A stretch of 64,000 bases of DNA from NCBI GenBank assembly GCA_947499715.1, contig CANMPL010000004.1, positions 310,001-374,000 of the forward strand, read 5' to 3'. The notes beneath the pieces were generated by a model that did not search any database, was not told where the DNA came from, and was given only the letters and a program-made list of their open reading frames with translations. The translations under genes and the position numbers were made by a program. Positions within the stretch are counted from its first letter, which is position 1; each line of letters starts with the position of its first letter. This DNA is from an uncultured Paracoccaceae bacterium. Lineage in GTDB: Bacteria; Pseudomonadota; Alphaproteobacteria; Rhodobacterales; Rhodobacteraceae. Below are positions 28,377 to 36,053 of the stretch, piece by piece.

Positions 28377-29008
28377 GGTGTGCGTGCGATCCCGGTGCCA
28401 ATCATACTGTCCCGCGTGACAAGCGCTGCAAGCGCAGCTTGATCCAGCCCTTCGGTCCGCGCGGGTCGGTTCGGGATGACGATATAGCGCATGTCGGCGG
28501 TGCTATCATGGACGCGTACCTCGGTGCTTTCAGGCAAGGTTACGCCAAATTCTGCCAAGACCTTCCGTGGTTCGCGCACCGTCCGGGACCGGTATGCGCG
28601 CGATTTATACCAATCGGGCGGCAGGCCAAGCAGGTTGCGCGGATAGCAAGAGCACAGCGTGCAAACGACGATGTTGTGCAGGTCGGGCCGGTTTGGCAGC
28701 GCGATCAGCTTCATTGGCCCGATATCGAATCCCATCTCGCGGGTTGCTTTTGCGCCATCCGCAAGCAAGGCCGTCGCAAATTCGGGCTCCGTCCAATACC
28801 GCGCGACGACTTGCGCGCCCATTGTGGGGTTGCGAGCATCCATCGCGTCGATCTGTTCTGCAATATCGGCAGCCGTCGTGATTTCCTTTTCAACCAACAG
28901 CTCGCGCACGGCAATTTCGAGCGTTTGCCAATAGCTAAGCGGGTGGTCGTCATCAGGCCGGTACGGATGACCCGAAGGCGACAGGTGATCGGCGTGGTCA
29001 TGCGGCAT
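28373..29008 (-). CDS. nthA: Nitrile hydratase alpha-type subunit (cobalt-type metal site)
   Basis: 211 residues. The metal-binding claw is VCTLCSCYPRNLLGLPPDWY: three Cys with backbone amide ligands, and Thr in the second position as in cobalt-type enzymes (iron types have Ser). The family converts nitriles to amides; the homologous gamma subunit of thiocyanate hydrolase acts on thiocyanate. GGAG lies 7 bases before ATG 29008. It overlaps the beta C-half gene by 11 bases. See the finding for the unusual subunit split. Confidence 0.88.
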   Translation of the reverse strand: MPHDHADHLSPSGHPYRPDDDHPLSYWQTLEIAVRELLVEKEITTAADIAEQIDAMDARNPTMGAQVVARYWTEPEFATALLADGAKATREMGFDIGPMKLIALPNRPDLHNIVVCTLCSCYPRNLLGLPPDWYKSRAYRSRTVREPRKVLAEFGVTLPESTEVRVHDSTADMRYIVIPNRPARTEGLDQAALAALVTRDSMIGTGIARTP

Positions 29009-29267
29009 CAGCGGGCTCCAACCAATGGGCGTAGATCTCTGCCTCGAGCGTATCGTTTGGCGTCTCGGCGTCAGCGCCCCATATCTCTGCCATCGTGAAC
29101 CGAACACGGTAAAGCGGAAGTGGGGTTCCGCTGTGCCCATAGGCAAGGTTTTCGGGATTGGGGAAGGGGCCAAGGACGCGTTCCGTCACGCCGACCTTGC
29201 CGCGCAGGTAACTGGGTGTGCGAACGTGGCCGGGGGGCATGTCGGTGCGAACCTTAACCCGATGCAT
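28998..29267 (-). CDS. Nitrile hydratase beta subunit, C-terminal half as a separate gene
   Basis: 89 residues, corresponding to the last part of NHase beta: HRVKVRTDMPPGHVRTPSYL matches the beta-barrel segment (K-V-x-G-H-x-R-x-P-x-Y), then PLYRVRFTMAEIWG and a terminal WLEP. Start 29267 was chosen for GTGAGG 6 bases upstream; it overlaps the preceding gene by 14 bases. In Thiobacillus thioparus thiocyanate hydrolase the corresponding half is the alpha subunit (scnA). Confidence 0.82.
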   Translation of the reverse strand: MHRVKVRTDMPPGHVRTPSYLRGKVGVTERVLGPFPNPENLAYGHSGTPLPLYRVRFTMAEIWGADAETPNDTLEAEIYAHWLEPADAA

Positions 29268-29604
29268 CGCTGGCCTCACCATATGTGTCGCCACGCGCCT
29301 GCACTTGGGTCATCTTAGTCGCAAGCTCTGCCGTCGTGTATGCGCCGGCTTCGATCAGGTTTTGATTTACCGATGCGATCCAGCGTTCGTAATACGTCAT
29401 GGTCTCGAAGCTTTCTTCGCCCATGTCCTCTAACACCCGTCGGAGACCATCGACTGTAAATAGCCCCTTGCCAGAGCACAAAACCATGAGGGCATCGACG
29501 CGCTTTTCCCAAAGCGCAAAATCATGTTGGTCGGTTGGAACGGGGCCTGCCGCATCGCCCCCCATGTCGTGCCAACGGCGTCCATTTGATTGCGTGTTTG
29601 TCAT
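29254..29604 (-). CDS. Nitrile hydratase beta subunit, N-terminal half as a separate gene
   Basis: 116 residues matching the N-terminal half of NHase beta, with WHDMGGDAAGPVP (canonical HDTGG-x-GP) and the helical block ending TYYERWIASVNQNLIEAG. The equivalent thiocyanate hydrolase subunit is beta (scnB). NHase activator proteins of about 15 kDa also resemble this half, so an accessory role is a second possibility. The frame ends with its own TAA; no frameshift joins it to the C-half. Confidence 0.82.
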   Translation of the reverse strand: MTNTQSNGRRWHDMGGDAAGPVPTDQHDFALWEKRVDALMVLCSGKGLFTVDGLRRVLEDMGEESFETMTYYERWIASVNQNLIEAGAYTTAELATKMTQVQARGDTYGEASDASG

Positions 29605-29682
29605 GGGTTGCAGGGTAAGACAGCCAGCCCATGGGGTCCAGTGTGGAGAACACTGCCGACCTCAAATTACGTTTGGCACAAC

Positions 29683-30750
29683 CTAGGCAGCATCGTCCTG
29701 CTCTTCATCATCGGGCGAACGCAATTTGATTGTGCCCGCATCAGCAAGGGCACGGATTGCGGCGGTGACTTTGTTCATCGCCGCTTCACCAACTTTGGCA
29801 GAGACTTTCCCCATTTCGGCGGCGTCCTCGCGCATTTGCCCTGCCATCCGCTGAGAGATGTTGGCAAGAACATGTTCTGCGGAGTCGTTGAGCTCGCCGC
29901 CTTCGCCCTGGGCATAGGCGATGGCTGTGTTCAGATCCTCGGGGTCGATGCTGCGAAGCGCAGCAGGAATATCCGTTGGCTGCATTCGCAACGGGATATC
30001 GGCGAAGGTAAAGATCGCCTTGCGCACCGATTTTGCAAGCTCTGCATCAGATCCTTCCAACCCATTCAAAAGATCATCGCGCGTCGATGCGGGGCTGGAG
30101 TTGAGGATCGCACCGATCCGATCGACTGGCGGCTTTTCAAAGGCGGTGACGGTGGTCTGGCAGTATTCGTCAATCAACGCTTCGCCAATGCGCGCGATGG
30201 CGTCGGGCGTTGCAGTTTCTGTTTGGCTGACGGCAAATGTGATCCTGCGTGCCCGTTCACCCGGCAGCGCGCCCAGAACTTCTGCAGCGCGTTCGACGGT
30301 CAGTTTGGACAGGACAATAGCCCCAACTTCCATGCTTTCCGCTTCAAAGATTGGTAGCAATTGTTCCATTTCCAATCCCGCAATGCGCGGCCAGGGATCA
30401 CGCCCCTTTTGCGCATCTAGCTGTGCCTGTAGTTTGCGTGCCAATGCAGGCGAGATATGTTCCGATAGCGCCGCAAGCGCCGCGCTGGCGCCCCCCGGTG
30501 CAGACAGCCCGATAGACGCGAGGATTTCTGCGAATTCTTCTGCGACCGCATTGACGGTTGCCCGGTCGACAAGGCGAATTTCGCCCAGTTCCGTTGCCAA
30601 ATCTGCCTGAATGTTTTCTGGAAGCGATGACAGGGCAAGCTTATTGCCATCGCTGATCAACAATTGCACGACGAGAGCGGCCTTTCTGCGGCGTGACAAC
30701 TGCGACAATGGCAGCGGCGAGGAGGGGGAAGGCAAGGAACTGGGCGTCAT
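29683..30750 (-). CDS. fliG: Flagellar motor switch protein FliG
   Basis: 355 residues of FliG organisation. The N domain starts LSRRRKAALVVQLL, the middle domain contains KLTVERAAEVLGALPGERARRI, and the C-terminal torque domain has FTFADIPLRMQPTDIPAALR and DPEDLNTAIAYAQGEG, ending KVTAAIRALADAGTIKL. The canonical EHPQ is replaced by a divergent sequence, as in other roseobacters. FliG would couple to MotA and FliM in the C-ring. No other flagellar genes are in the window. It starts 37 bases after the end of the autoinducer-binding gene on the same strand. Confidence 0.83.
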   Translation of the reverse strand: MTPSSLPSPSSPLPLSQLSRRRKAALVVQLLISDGNKLALSSLPENIQADLATELGEIRLVDRATVNAVAEEFAEILASIGLSAPGGASAALAALSEHISPALARKLQAQLDAQKGRDPWPRIAGLEMEQLLPIFEAESMEVGAIVLSKLTVERAAEVLGALPGERARRITFAVSQTETATPDAIARIGEALIDEYCQTTVTAFEKPPVDRIGAILNSSPASTRDDLLNGLEGSDAELAKSVRKAIFTFADIPLRMQPTDIPAALRSIDPEDLNTAIAYAQGEGGELNDSAEHVLANISQRMAGQMREDAAEMGKVSAKVGEAAMNKVTAAIRALADAGTIKLRSPDDEEQDDAA

Positions 30751-30787
30751 AGAACTTGCTTAGCGGCAGTCCCCTAACGAAGTGTTA

Positions 30788-31279
30788 TCAGTTTTCCTCG
30801 ACGCCCACATTCACTGACATTTTTCGAAGCTTCTGGGCGGTGTCTGGCGACAGCTCGCTGATTTTTGCAGTCAGTGCATGAAGCGAAACGACCGCCGCCT
30901 GCAGCTGATTGATCTCTGCATCACTGAATTCGCGATCCTCGCGCGCAAAGCTGGAAATTGACCGGCTGTCATCAACATCAACCGCCACCGTGACCCCAAA
31001 GCGCAAACCATATTCGGCAGCCTTGGTCATGACCCCGGCAGTGTCCTGGTCGGCAAGATCCGACCAGCGCTGTGTCCCAAGGTTTTCGAAGCCCCATGCG
31101 ACCGTCGGGTCAGACATTACCAAGCCGTTTTGCGAATAATATTCGGCCCATGCCTTGGGATAAGTCTGAAACAGAAACGTCGGCGTGGTGAAGCGGATAT
31201 GGAATGCCAGCGCATATCCAACAGGTGCAGCATTCTTGAGATCAAGCAGTGTTTTGCTGATGTCTTTTTCGGTCGTCAT
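30788..31279 (-). CDS. Autoinducer-binding domain protein lacking a DNA-binding domain
   Basis: 163 residues, LuxR ligand-binding domain only. Conserved AHL-pocket positions are visible: W-x3-YY in WAEYYSQN, DP in MSDPTVAW, W in TQRWSDL, then YGLRFGVTVAVDV. The chain continues to LSPDTAQKLRKMSVNVGVEEN and stops where a GerE HTH would begin. The next gene (fliG) follows in 37 bases, so there is no room for a lost HTH. Such proteins may sequester AHL or form inactive heterodimers with full-length LuxR; that is inference. Confidence 0.85.
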   Translation of the reverse strand: MTTEKDISKTLLDLKNAAPVGYALAFHIRFTTPTFLFQTYPKAWAEYYSQNGLVMSDPTVAWGFENLGTQRWSDLADQDTAGVMTKAAEYGLRFGVTVAVDVDDSRSISSFAREDREFSDAEINQLQAAVVSLHALTAKISELSPDTAQKLRKMSVNVGVEEN

Positions 31280-31412
31280 GTTCTACTGCTACTCGCTTTG
31301 AGGTTGCCAAAGTGATATGGCTGGAAATAGGTTGAACCCGGTTTATTCAGACTAAGACTATCCTGATCGCATCCGCGACGATAGCCGTGACGACCCAAGA
31401 AAAGGGACTGTG

Positions 31413-32021
31413 ATGTCAACCGTGCTGAGCCTCGACGATGTCGGCCAGCTTGCTCCGGCAGGTTACTTCATCGCGTTGCGGATCGGATTTGCGTTTCCGG
31501 TTGAAGAGGTCAACGCGCTCCCGCCTGACTGGGTCGATTATTACACGCAAAACCGTTACATGCTTTTTGACCCCGCGATCAGGTGGGCCTATGCCAATAC
31601 CGGTATCGTTCTTTGGGATAATTTGACGGGGGACGACCCTAGACAGATCCTGGAAAAAGCGAAGACCTATGGGTTAATCCACGGCATTACGATTTCGGTC
31701 TTTGACGGAAATTCCGATGGCCAGCGGTCCTTTGCATCCTTTGCGCGCAGTGACAGGCCATTTCTTGATTTAGAAATCAAGCTCTTAGAGGCGTTTCTTC
31801 ATCGTAGACACCGCGAGATGGCGCCGCCCACGAACTTGACCGACGCTGAACTTGTGGCCTTGCAAATGGTAAAGGACGGGCTGCGTTTGAAGCAAATCGC
31901 GTTTGAACTGAAGGTGACCGAAGGCGCGGTTAAGCAACGCCTAAAGAACGCCAAAGACAAATTGGGCGCAAAAACAAGCACGCAAGCGGCGACAATGGCC
32001 GCGCAATACGGCATCATTTAG
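31413..32021 (+). CDS. LuxR family quorum-sensing regulator
   Basis: 202 residues. The ligand domain (WVDYYTQNRY, FDPAIRWAY, VLWDNL, YGLIHGITISVFDG) carries the usual pocket residues. The HTH is LTDAELVALQMVKDGLRLKQIAFELKVTEGAVKQRLKNAKDKL, with a GerE-type pattern. ATG at 31413 has AAAAGGG upstream and a GTG directly before it. It diverges from the HTH-less gene across 133 bases and lies 123 bases upstream of luxI on the same strand, so the two probably form one quorum-sensing locus. Confidence 0.9.
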   Translation: MSTVLSLDDVGQLAPAGYFIALRIGFAFPVEEVNALPPDWVDYYTQNRYMLFDPAIRWAYANTGIVLWDNLTGDDPRQILEKAKTYGLIHGITISVFDGNSDGQRSFASFARSDRPFLDLEIKLLEAFLHRRHREMAPPTNLTDAELVALQMVKDGLRLKQIAFELKVTEGAVKQRLKNAKDKLGAKTSTQAATMAAQYGII

Positions 32022-32041
32022 CGCCAAATCACTCGTTTCCA

Positions 32042-32107
32042 AATTAACGTCAATTCCCCTTTTTTGGTGGGCTTATTGCCAAACCTATAGAACAACTCAA
32101 GGTTGAG
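32042..32107. promoter_or_regulatory. Two inverted repeats upstream of the LuxI gene (possible lux-box region)
   Basis: AATTAACGTCAATT (32042-32055) is a 14-bp near-palindrome (12 of 14 positions symmetric); CTCAA-GG-TTGAG (32096-32107) is a 5-bp arm repeat. Both lie in the 123-base luxR-luxI gap. Neither is a canonical 20-bp lux box, so assignment to LuxR is unproven. Confidence 0.3.
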
Positions 32108-32144
32108 ATGATACCGTCCTAGTCACCAAATAGGAGTGGTATAA

Positions 32145-32795
32145 ATGGAAAACGTTACTTTCAATCTCGCACAACTTCACCAGCACGGCTCTGCCTTCTA
32201 CGACTTCCTCGCGCTTAGAAAGCGATTCTTCGTCGACAACTTGGGGTGGGATATCCCCCATGACGACGAGGTCGAAATGGATCAATATGACAACCCTAGG
32301 GCGTGGTACTCTTTGGTGCTGAAAGACGGTGAAGTCGTTGGTGGGGCACGGGCAATGGCGACGACAACTCAATGGGGTAGCCACAGTTACATGCTGCGCG
32401 ACGCGCTCAAGGGTAAGCTTATTGATATCCCCGCCAGCGTCATGCAGGCCGATGTCTGCACAAAGGACGTTTGGGAATGCACGCGGCTCGTGATTTCCGA
32501 TGAGGTGACCACCCATGCAGCGCGCAGCACCTGCCTGTCGTTGATTGTGCAGGGATTGATCGATGTCGCCGCTGATGCGGGTGCGAATCGGTTGATGTCT
32601 CTGTCACCCTTGGCCTTGATGCGGGCATTGCGCCAGCTTGGCTTTGGTGCGGAGCGGATTGGTGACCCATATCTGAACGACGGTGATGGCCGCCGGTATG
32701 CGGTTTTGGCAATGCCGGTTGAGCGTCACACACCCATGCCACCAAAGACAACGCATCGGCCACAGCCTGCGATGGTTCATGCACCTTCGGTCTGA
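32145..32795 (+). CDS. Acyl-homoserine lactone synthase, LuxI family
   Basis: 216 residues. The LuxI invariants are all present with an offset of about +1: Arg25, Phe29, Trp35, Asp46, Asp49, Arg69, Glu111 and Arg114 (WECTR). The protein makes AHL signals from S-adenosylmethionine and acyl-ACP; acyl length cannot be read off. AGGAG lies 9 bases before the ATG. The C-terminal tail after about residue 185 is longer than in most LuxI proteins and is Pro/His rich. The 3' end is followed by a GGGTGGGCA-type repeat. Confidence 0.9.
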   Translation: MENVTFNLAQLHQHGSAFYDFLALRKRFFVDNLGWDIPHDDEVEMDQYDNPRAWYSLVLKDGEVVGGARAMATTTQWGSHSYMLRDALKGKLIDIPASVMQADVCTKDVWECTRLVISDEVTTHAARSTCLSLIVQGLIDVAADAGANRLMSLSPLALMRALRQLGFGAERIGDPYLNDGDGRRYAVLAMPVERHTPMPPKTTHRPQPAMVHAPSV

Positions 32796-32803
32796 CGTGG
32801 AAA

Positions 32804-32826
32804 AGGGTGGGCAAATTGCCCACCCT
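32804..32826. repeat. Dispersed inverted repeat, GGGTGGGCA type (copy 1)
   Basis: AGGGTGGGCA-AAT-TGCCCACCCT: 10-bp perfect arms, 3-base loop, lying between the convergent luxI and small secreted protein genes. A near-identical copy lies at 40215-40235, so this is a repeated intergenic element rather than a unique terminator. It has no T run. Confidence 0.75.
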
Positions 32827-32834
32827 ACGCGGCT

Positions 32835-33008
32835 TTAGCCGGTCACCAATGGCACGCAGGTCCCGGTTTCGGGGTCAATCATCGACCCTTCTGCACAAGA
32901 CATCGCTGTGGTGTTTTCGTGTTTCGCGCCACCTTGGCACCCTTGGGCAAATGCAAGCCCGGGCAGAGCCATCAGGAACAGCGCCGCAAACGTGGTCTTG
33001 ATCTTCAT
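32835..33008 (-). CDS. Small secreted Cys-containing protein
   Basis: 57 residues: signal peptide IKTTFAALFLMALPGLAFAQ, then a short mature region with three Cys and EGSMIDPETGTCVP, which recalls a chitin-binding type-2-like turn. GGAGG lies 6 bases before ATG 33008. It follows purB on the same strand by 84 bases. Its function is unknown. Confidence 0.75.
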   Translation of the reverse strand: MKIKTTFAALFLMALPGLAFAQGCQGGAKHENTTAMSCAEGSMIDPETGTCVPLVTG

Positions 33009-33092
33009 CTTGGCCTCCGTCTGTTTCGGTGGCCAGAAGGTAGCATGACGCGCGCAAAAGTCACGCGTCACATTTGCGTCAGCACCCCGCGC

Positions 33093-34394
33093 CTAGCCAA
33101 AGACCCGTTTGAAAATCGTGTCCACATGCTTGGTGTGATAGTCGAGGTTGAACTTTTCGTTGATCGCGTCTGCGCCCAAGGCCGCGACGACGTCACTATC
33201 CGCCAGCAATTCTTCGCGGAAATCTGTCCGGTGTTCCCAAACTTTCAGCGCATTGCGCTGCACCATTGCATAGGCATCTTCACGACTGACACCGGCTTGC
33301 GTCAAGGCAAGCAAGACCCGTTGCGACATCACAAGCCCCGGGAATTTATTCATGTTATCCAGCATGTTGTCTGGGAAAATCAGCATCTTGTCGATGACAC
33401 CCGTCAAACGGTTCAACGCAAAATCAAGCGTCACAGTCGCGTCAGGCCCAATGCCGCGTTCCACGGAGGAATGCGAAATATCGCGCTCGTGCCATAGGGC
33501 TACGTTTTCCATCGCCGGAATGACCGTCATGCGAACCAACCTTGCAAGGCCGGTCAGGTTCTCAGTCAACACCGGGTTCTTCTTGTGCGGCATCGCCGAC
33601 GAACCCTTTTGCCCCATCGAAAAGAACTCTGCCCCTTCAAGAACTTCGGTGCGCTGCATATGGCGGATCTCGATCGCCACGTTTTCGATCGACGAAGCGA
33701 TCACACCAAGAACCGCAAAAAACATCGCGTGCCGGTCACGCGGAATGACCTGCGTGCTGATCGGTTCTGGGTTCAGGCCCAGTTTGGCGCAAACATGCTC
33801 TTCCACCGCCGGGTCGATATTCGCAAAGGTGCCGACCGCGCCAGAAATAGCACCGGTGGCAATTTCGTCGCGAGCGGCAACCATGCGGGCGCGGTTGCGG
33901 TCCATCTCGGCGTAGAAGCGGGCAAACGTCAGCCCCATGGTTGTCGGCTCGGCGTGGATGCCGTGGCTGCGACCCACACGAACGGTCATCTTGTGTTCCA
34001 TGGCACGCGTCTTCAATGCCGCCAGCAGCGCATCAAGATCAGCGATCAGGATATCAGCGGCGCGGACAAGCTGGACGTTCAGGCATGTATCCAACACGTC
34101 AGAGCTGGTCATGCCCTGATGCACAAACCGTGCTTCGTCGCTCCCCACATGCTCGGCCAAATGGGTCAGAAAAGCGATGACGTCGTGTTTGGTCACAGCC
34201 TCGATTTCATCAATCCGCGCCACATCAAATTCTACATCCTTCGCCTTCCACACGGCCTCTGCGTTTTCGCGTGGGATGACACCCAGATCGGCCATTGCGT
34301 CACAGGCGTGCGCCTCGATCTCATACCAGATGCGGAATTTGGTCGCGGGGTCCCAAATGGCGGTCATCTCGGGGCGGGCATAGCGTGGGATCAT
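33093..34394 (-). CDS. purB: Adenylosuccinate lyase
   Basis: 433 residues, fumarase/aspartase superfamily. The signature loop GSSAMPHKKNP (about 268) is intact, as are the catalytic motifs SSDVLDTC and RSHGIHAEPTT. It catalyses two steps of purine synthesis: SAICAR to AICAR, and adenylosuccinate to AMP. Start 34394 (MIPRYARPEM) is the standard N-terminus; a frame from 34460 would add 22 residues. Confidence 0.97.
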   Translation of the reverse strand: MIPRYARPEMTAIWDPATKFRIWYEIEAHACDAMADLGVIPRENAEAVWKAKDVEFDVARIDEIEAVTKHDVIAFLTHLAEHVGSDEARFVHQGMTSSDVLDTCLNVQLVRAADILIADLDALLAALKTRAMEHKMTVRVGRSHGIHAEPTTMGLTFARFYAEMDRNRARMVAARDEIATGAISGAVGTFANIDPAVEEHVCAKLGLNPEPISTQVIPRDRHAMFFAVLGVIASSIENVAIEIRHMQRTEVLEGAEFFSMGQKGSSAMPHKKNPVLTENLTGLARLVRMTVIPAMENVALWHERDISHSSVERGIGPDATVTLDFALNRLTGVIDKMLIFPDNMLDNMNKFPGLVMSQRVLLALTQAGVSREDAYAMVQRNALKVWEHRTDFREELLADSDVVAALGADAINEKFNLDYHTKHVDTIFKRVFG

Positions 34395-34478
34395 GGTGTT
34401 GGCCTTTTTGTGAATGGCAGAGCCGTCGCGGGCGTCATAAGGTGAAGCGGGAATGGTCACAAGACAGGAGCCGGCCAG

Positions 34479-34811
34479 ATGCGGATGATTGCGCTTATTT
34501 TATTGTCTTTGCCGGGATCGGCAGCGGCACAGGACTGGGTCCTGCAGGACGATGCGGGCATCATGGCCGCACTTGGTGGCAAAACGGTGCGGTATGATGC
34601 TTATACGGTGCAACATTTTGGCAGGGGCGGGGACACGCAATTTGTGACCGAACGCGCCGCAGATGGACGCTGGGCGGCGCGCGGTGACCAATATTGTTCG
34701 GTCTGGCCGCCGTCTGACGTCTGGGCCTGTTACGATTTCTACGTAGCTGGGCAGGACGTTCAATTCATCGGGTCTGATCGCAGCGTCAGCCAAGGTACGA
34801 TCCTGCCGTGA
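34479..34811 (+). CDS. Secreted protein of unknown function
   Basis: 110 residues with a signal peptide (RMIALILLSLPGSAAAQ) and a mature part with two Cys (DQYCSVWPPSDVWACYDF). I do not recognise the family. CAGGAG lies upstream of ATG 34479. Its stop overlaps the GTG start of the DUF6314 gene by 4 bases (GTGA), so the two are co-translated. Confidence 0.7.
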   Translation: MRMIALILLSLPGSAAAQDWVLQDDAGIMAALGGKTVRYDAYTVQHFGRGGDTQFVTERAADGRWAARGDQYCSVWPPSDVWACYDFYVAGQDVQFIGSDRSVSQGTILP

Positions 34812-35224
34812 TCTTGACTGAAGACGATTTTCTGGGGCGGTGGCGCCTGACGCGCGAGATCACCGATTTTCGAATGCTCGAAAACGGGACGTTGGAGGGC
34901 GAGGCGCGTTTCACTCAGCACGTTGGTGGTTTGCTCTATCACGAACGCGGGACGCTCCAGTTTGCGGGTGGTGCGCCACTCACCGCGGAACGCCGCTACA
35001 TTTGGTCATTTGATGGCGGGCAGGTCGCCGTGTCATATGATGATGGGACAATGTTCCACAGCTTTGCCCCAAAGGGATCCGGCCCAACGACGCCACATCT
35101 GTGCGGAGAAGACATGTATCGCGGCAACTATTCCTTTGTTGCGTTTCCAAAGTGGCAGGTGACCTGGAATGTCGAAGGACCGCGCAAGAACTACCGCTCC
35201 GTGACGCAATATTGCCGGAACTGA
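34808..35224 (+). CDS. DUF6314 family protein
   Basis: 138 residues starting at GTG 34808 (MILTEDDFLGRWRLTREI). The pattern FLGRWRL, HERGTLQF, RRYIWSFD and PHLCGEDMYRGNY, then a terminal W-x-V-x-GP-x-K-x-Y, fits the DUF6314 lipocalin-like family. Function unknown. Coupled to the upstream secreted protein gene and 75 bases before bioY. Confidence 0.75.
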   Translation: MILTEDDFLGRWRLTREITDFRMLENGTLEGEARFTQHVGGLLYHERGTLQFAGGAPLTAERRYIWSFDGGQVAVSYDDGTMFHSFAPKGSGPTTPHLCGEDMYRGNYSFVAFPKWQVTWNVEGPRKNYRSVTQYCRN

Positions 35225-35299
35225 TTGCGCAACCGGGCTTGCGGTTATGCTGCGGTTGCGCAAAGTAGGGGAAAGGTAATGAAACTGAAGGGGGAGCCC

Positions 35300-35899
35300 A
35301 TGGCGCTCGCACTGAATGATAAAGTCCTGACAGAGGCAATTGGCCCATCCGAAGGGACAGCCCTGAAGATCAAGCAAGCCGCGATGGTTGTGCTGGGCAT
35401 TGTCGCTTTGGCGATTTTTGCAAAGATCAAAGTTCCGATGTGGCCTGTCCCAATCACGATGGGGACCTTTGCAGTGCTAACCATTGGCGCAACTTACGGC
35501 CCACGTCTGGGGCTGGCGACGATCCTTGGTTATATGATTGTCGGGGCGCTTGGATTTGACGTCTTCGCGGGTTCATCAGCAGAGGCCGCGGGCCTGACAT
35601 ATATGATGGGCGGCACAGGCGGCTATCTTGTGGGCTACGTGCTGGCGACACTCGCATTGGGTTATGCGGCGCGCGCCGGGTGGGACCGGTCGATCTTGAT
35701 GATGGGCGCTGCGATGTTCATCGGTAACGCCTTGATCTACATTCCGGGCATTGCCTGGTTGGGCCAGCTTTATGGTTGGGATCAACCAATCCTGCAGTGG
35801 GGTTTGACACCGTTCTTGATCGGCGACGCGATCAAGCTGGTTTTGGCCGCACTTTTGGTGCCGGGCTTGTGGAAGCTGATCGGCAACGCTCGCGCCTAA
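35300..35899 (+). CDS. bioY: Biotin transporter BioY
   Basis: 199 residues, six hydrophobic segments, with the BioY signatures VPMWPVPITMGTFAVLTIG and GGTGGYLVGYVLATLALGY. It is the substrate-binding S component of an ECF biotin transporter; bioM and bioN are not adjacent, and BioY alone can function. Start 35300 has GGGGGAG three bases upstream; an upstream ATG at 35279 with AAAGG is an alternative. A terminator follows. Confidence 0.93.
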   Translation: MALALNDKVLTEAIGPSEGTALKIKQAAMVVLGIVALAIFAKIKVPMWPVPITMGTFAVLTIGATYGPRLGLATILGYMIVGALGFDVFAGSSAEAAGLTYMMGGTGGYLVGYVLATLALGYAARAGWDRSILMMGAAMFIGNALIYIPGIAWLGQLYGWDQPILQWGLTPFLIGDAIKLVLAALLVPGLWKLIGNARA

Positions 35900-35924
35900 A
35901 TCGCGCTACGGGCTACTAAATTGC

Positions 35925-35958
35925 AAGGCGCAGCCCAAGGGCTGCGCCTTATTTCTTT
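35925..35958 (+). terminator. Intrinsic terminator after bioY
   Basis: AAGGCGCAGCCC (35925-35936), loop AA, GGGCTGCGCCTT (35939-35950), then ATTTCTTTT: a 12-bp stem (loop opening to 4 in practice) with a T-rich tail, 25 bases after bioY. Confidence 0.85.
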
Positions 35959-36053
35959 TGTGGGATGTGACGCAGCCCGTCGCCAAAAAGCGATTGTGTC
36001 ATCGGGCGTGAGATCGGGTGCCTCCGGCGGGGATATTTTTGGCCAAAAGAAGT

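Noticed and set aside
31280-31412. Lux box between the divergent LuxR-type genes
   Set aside because: Only a loose CTATC...GATAG symmetry was seen; it is too weak to report as a site.
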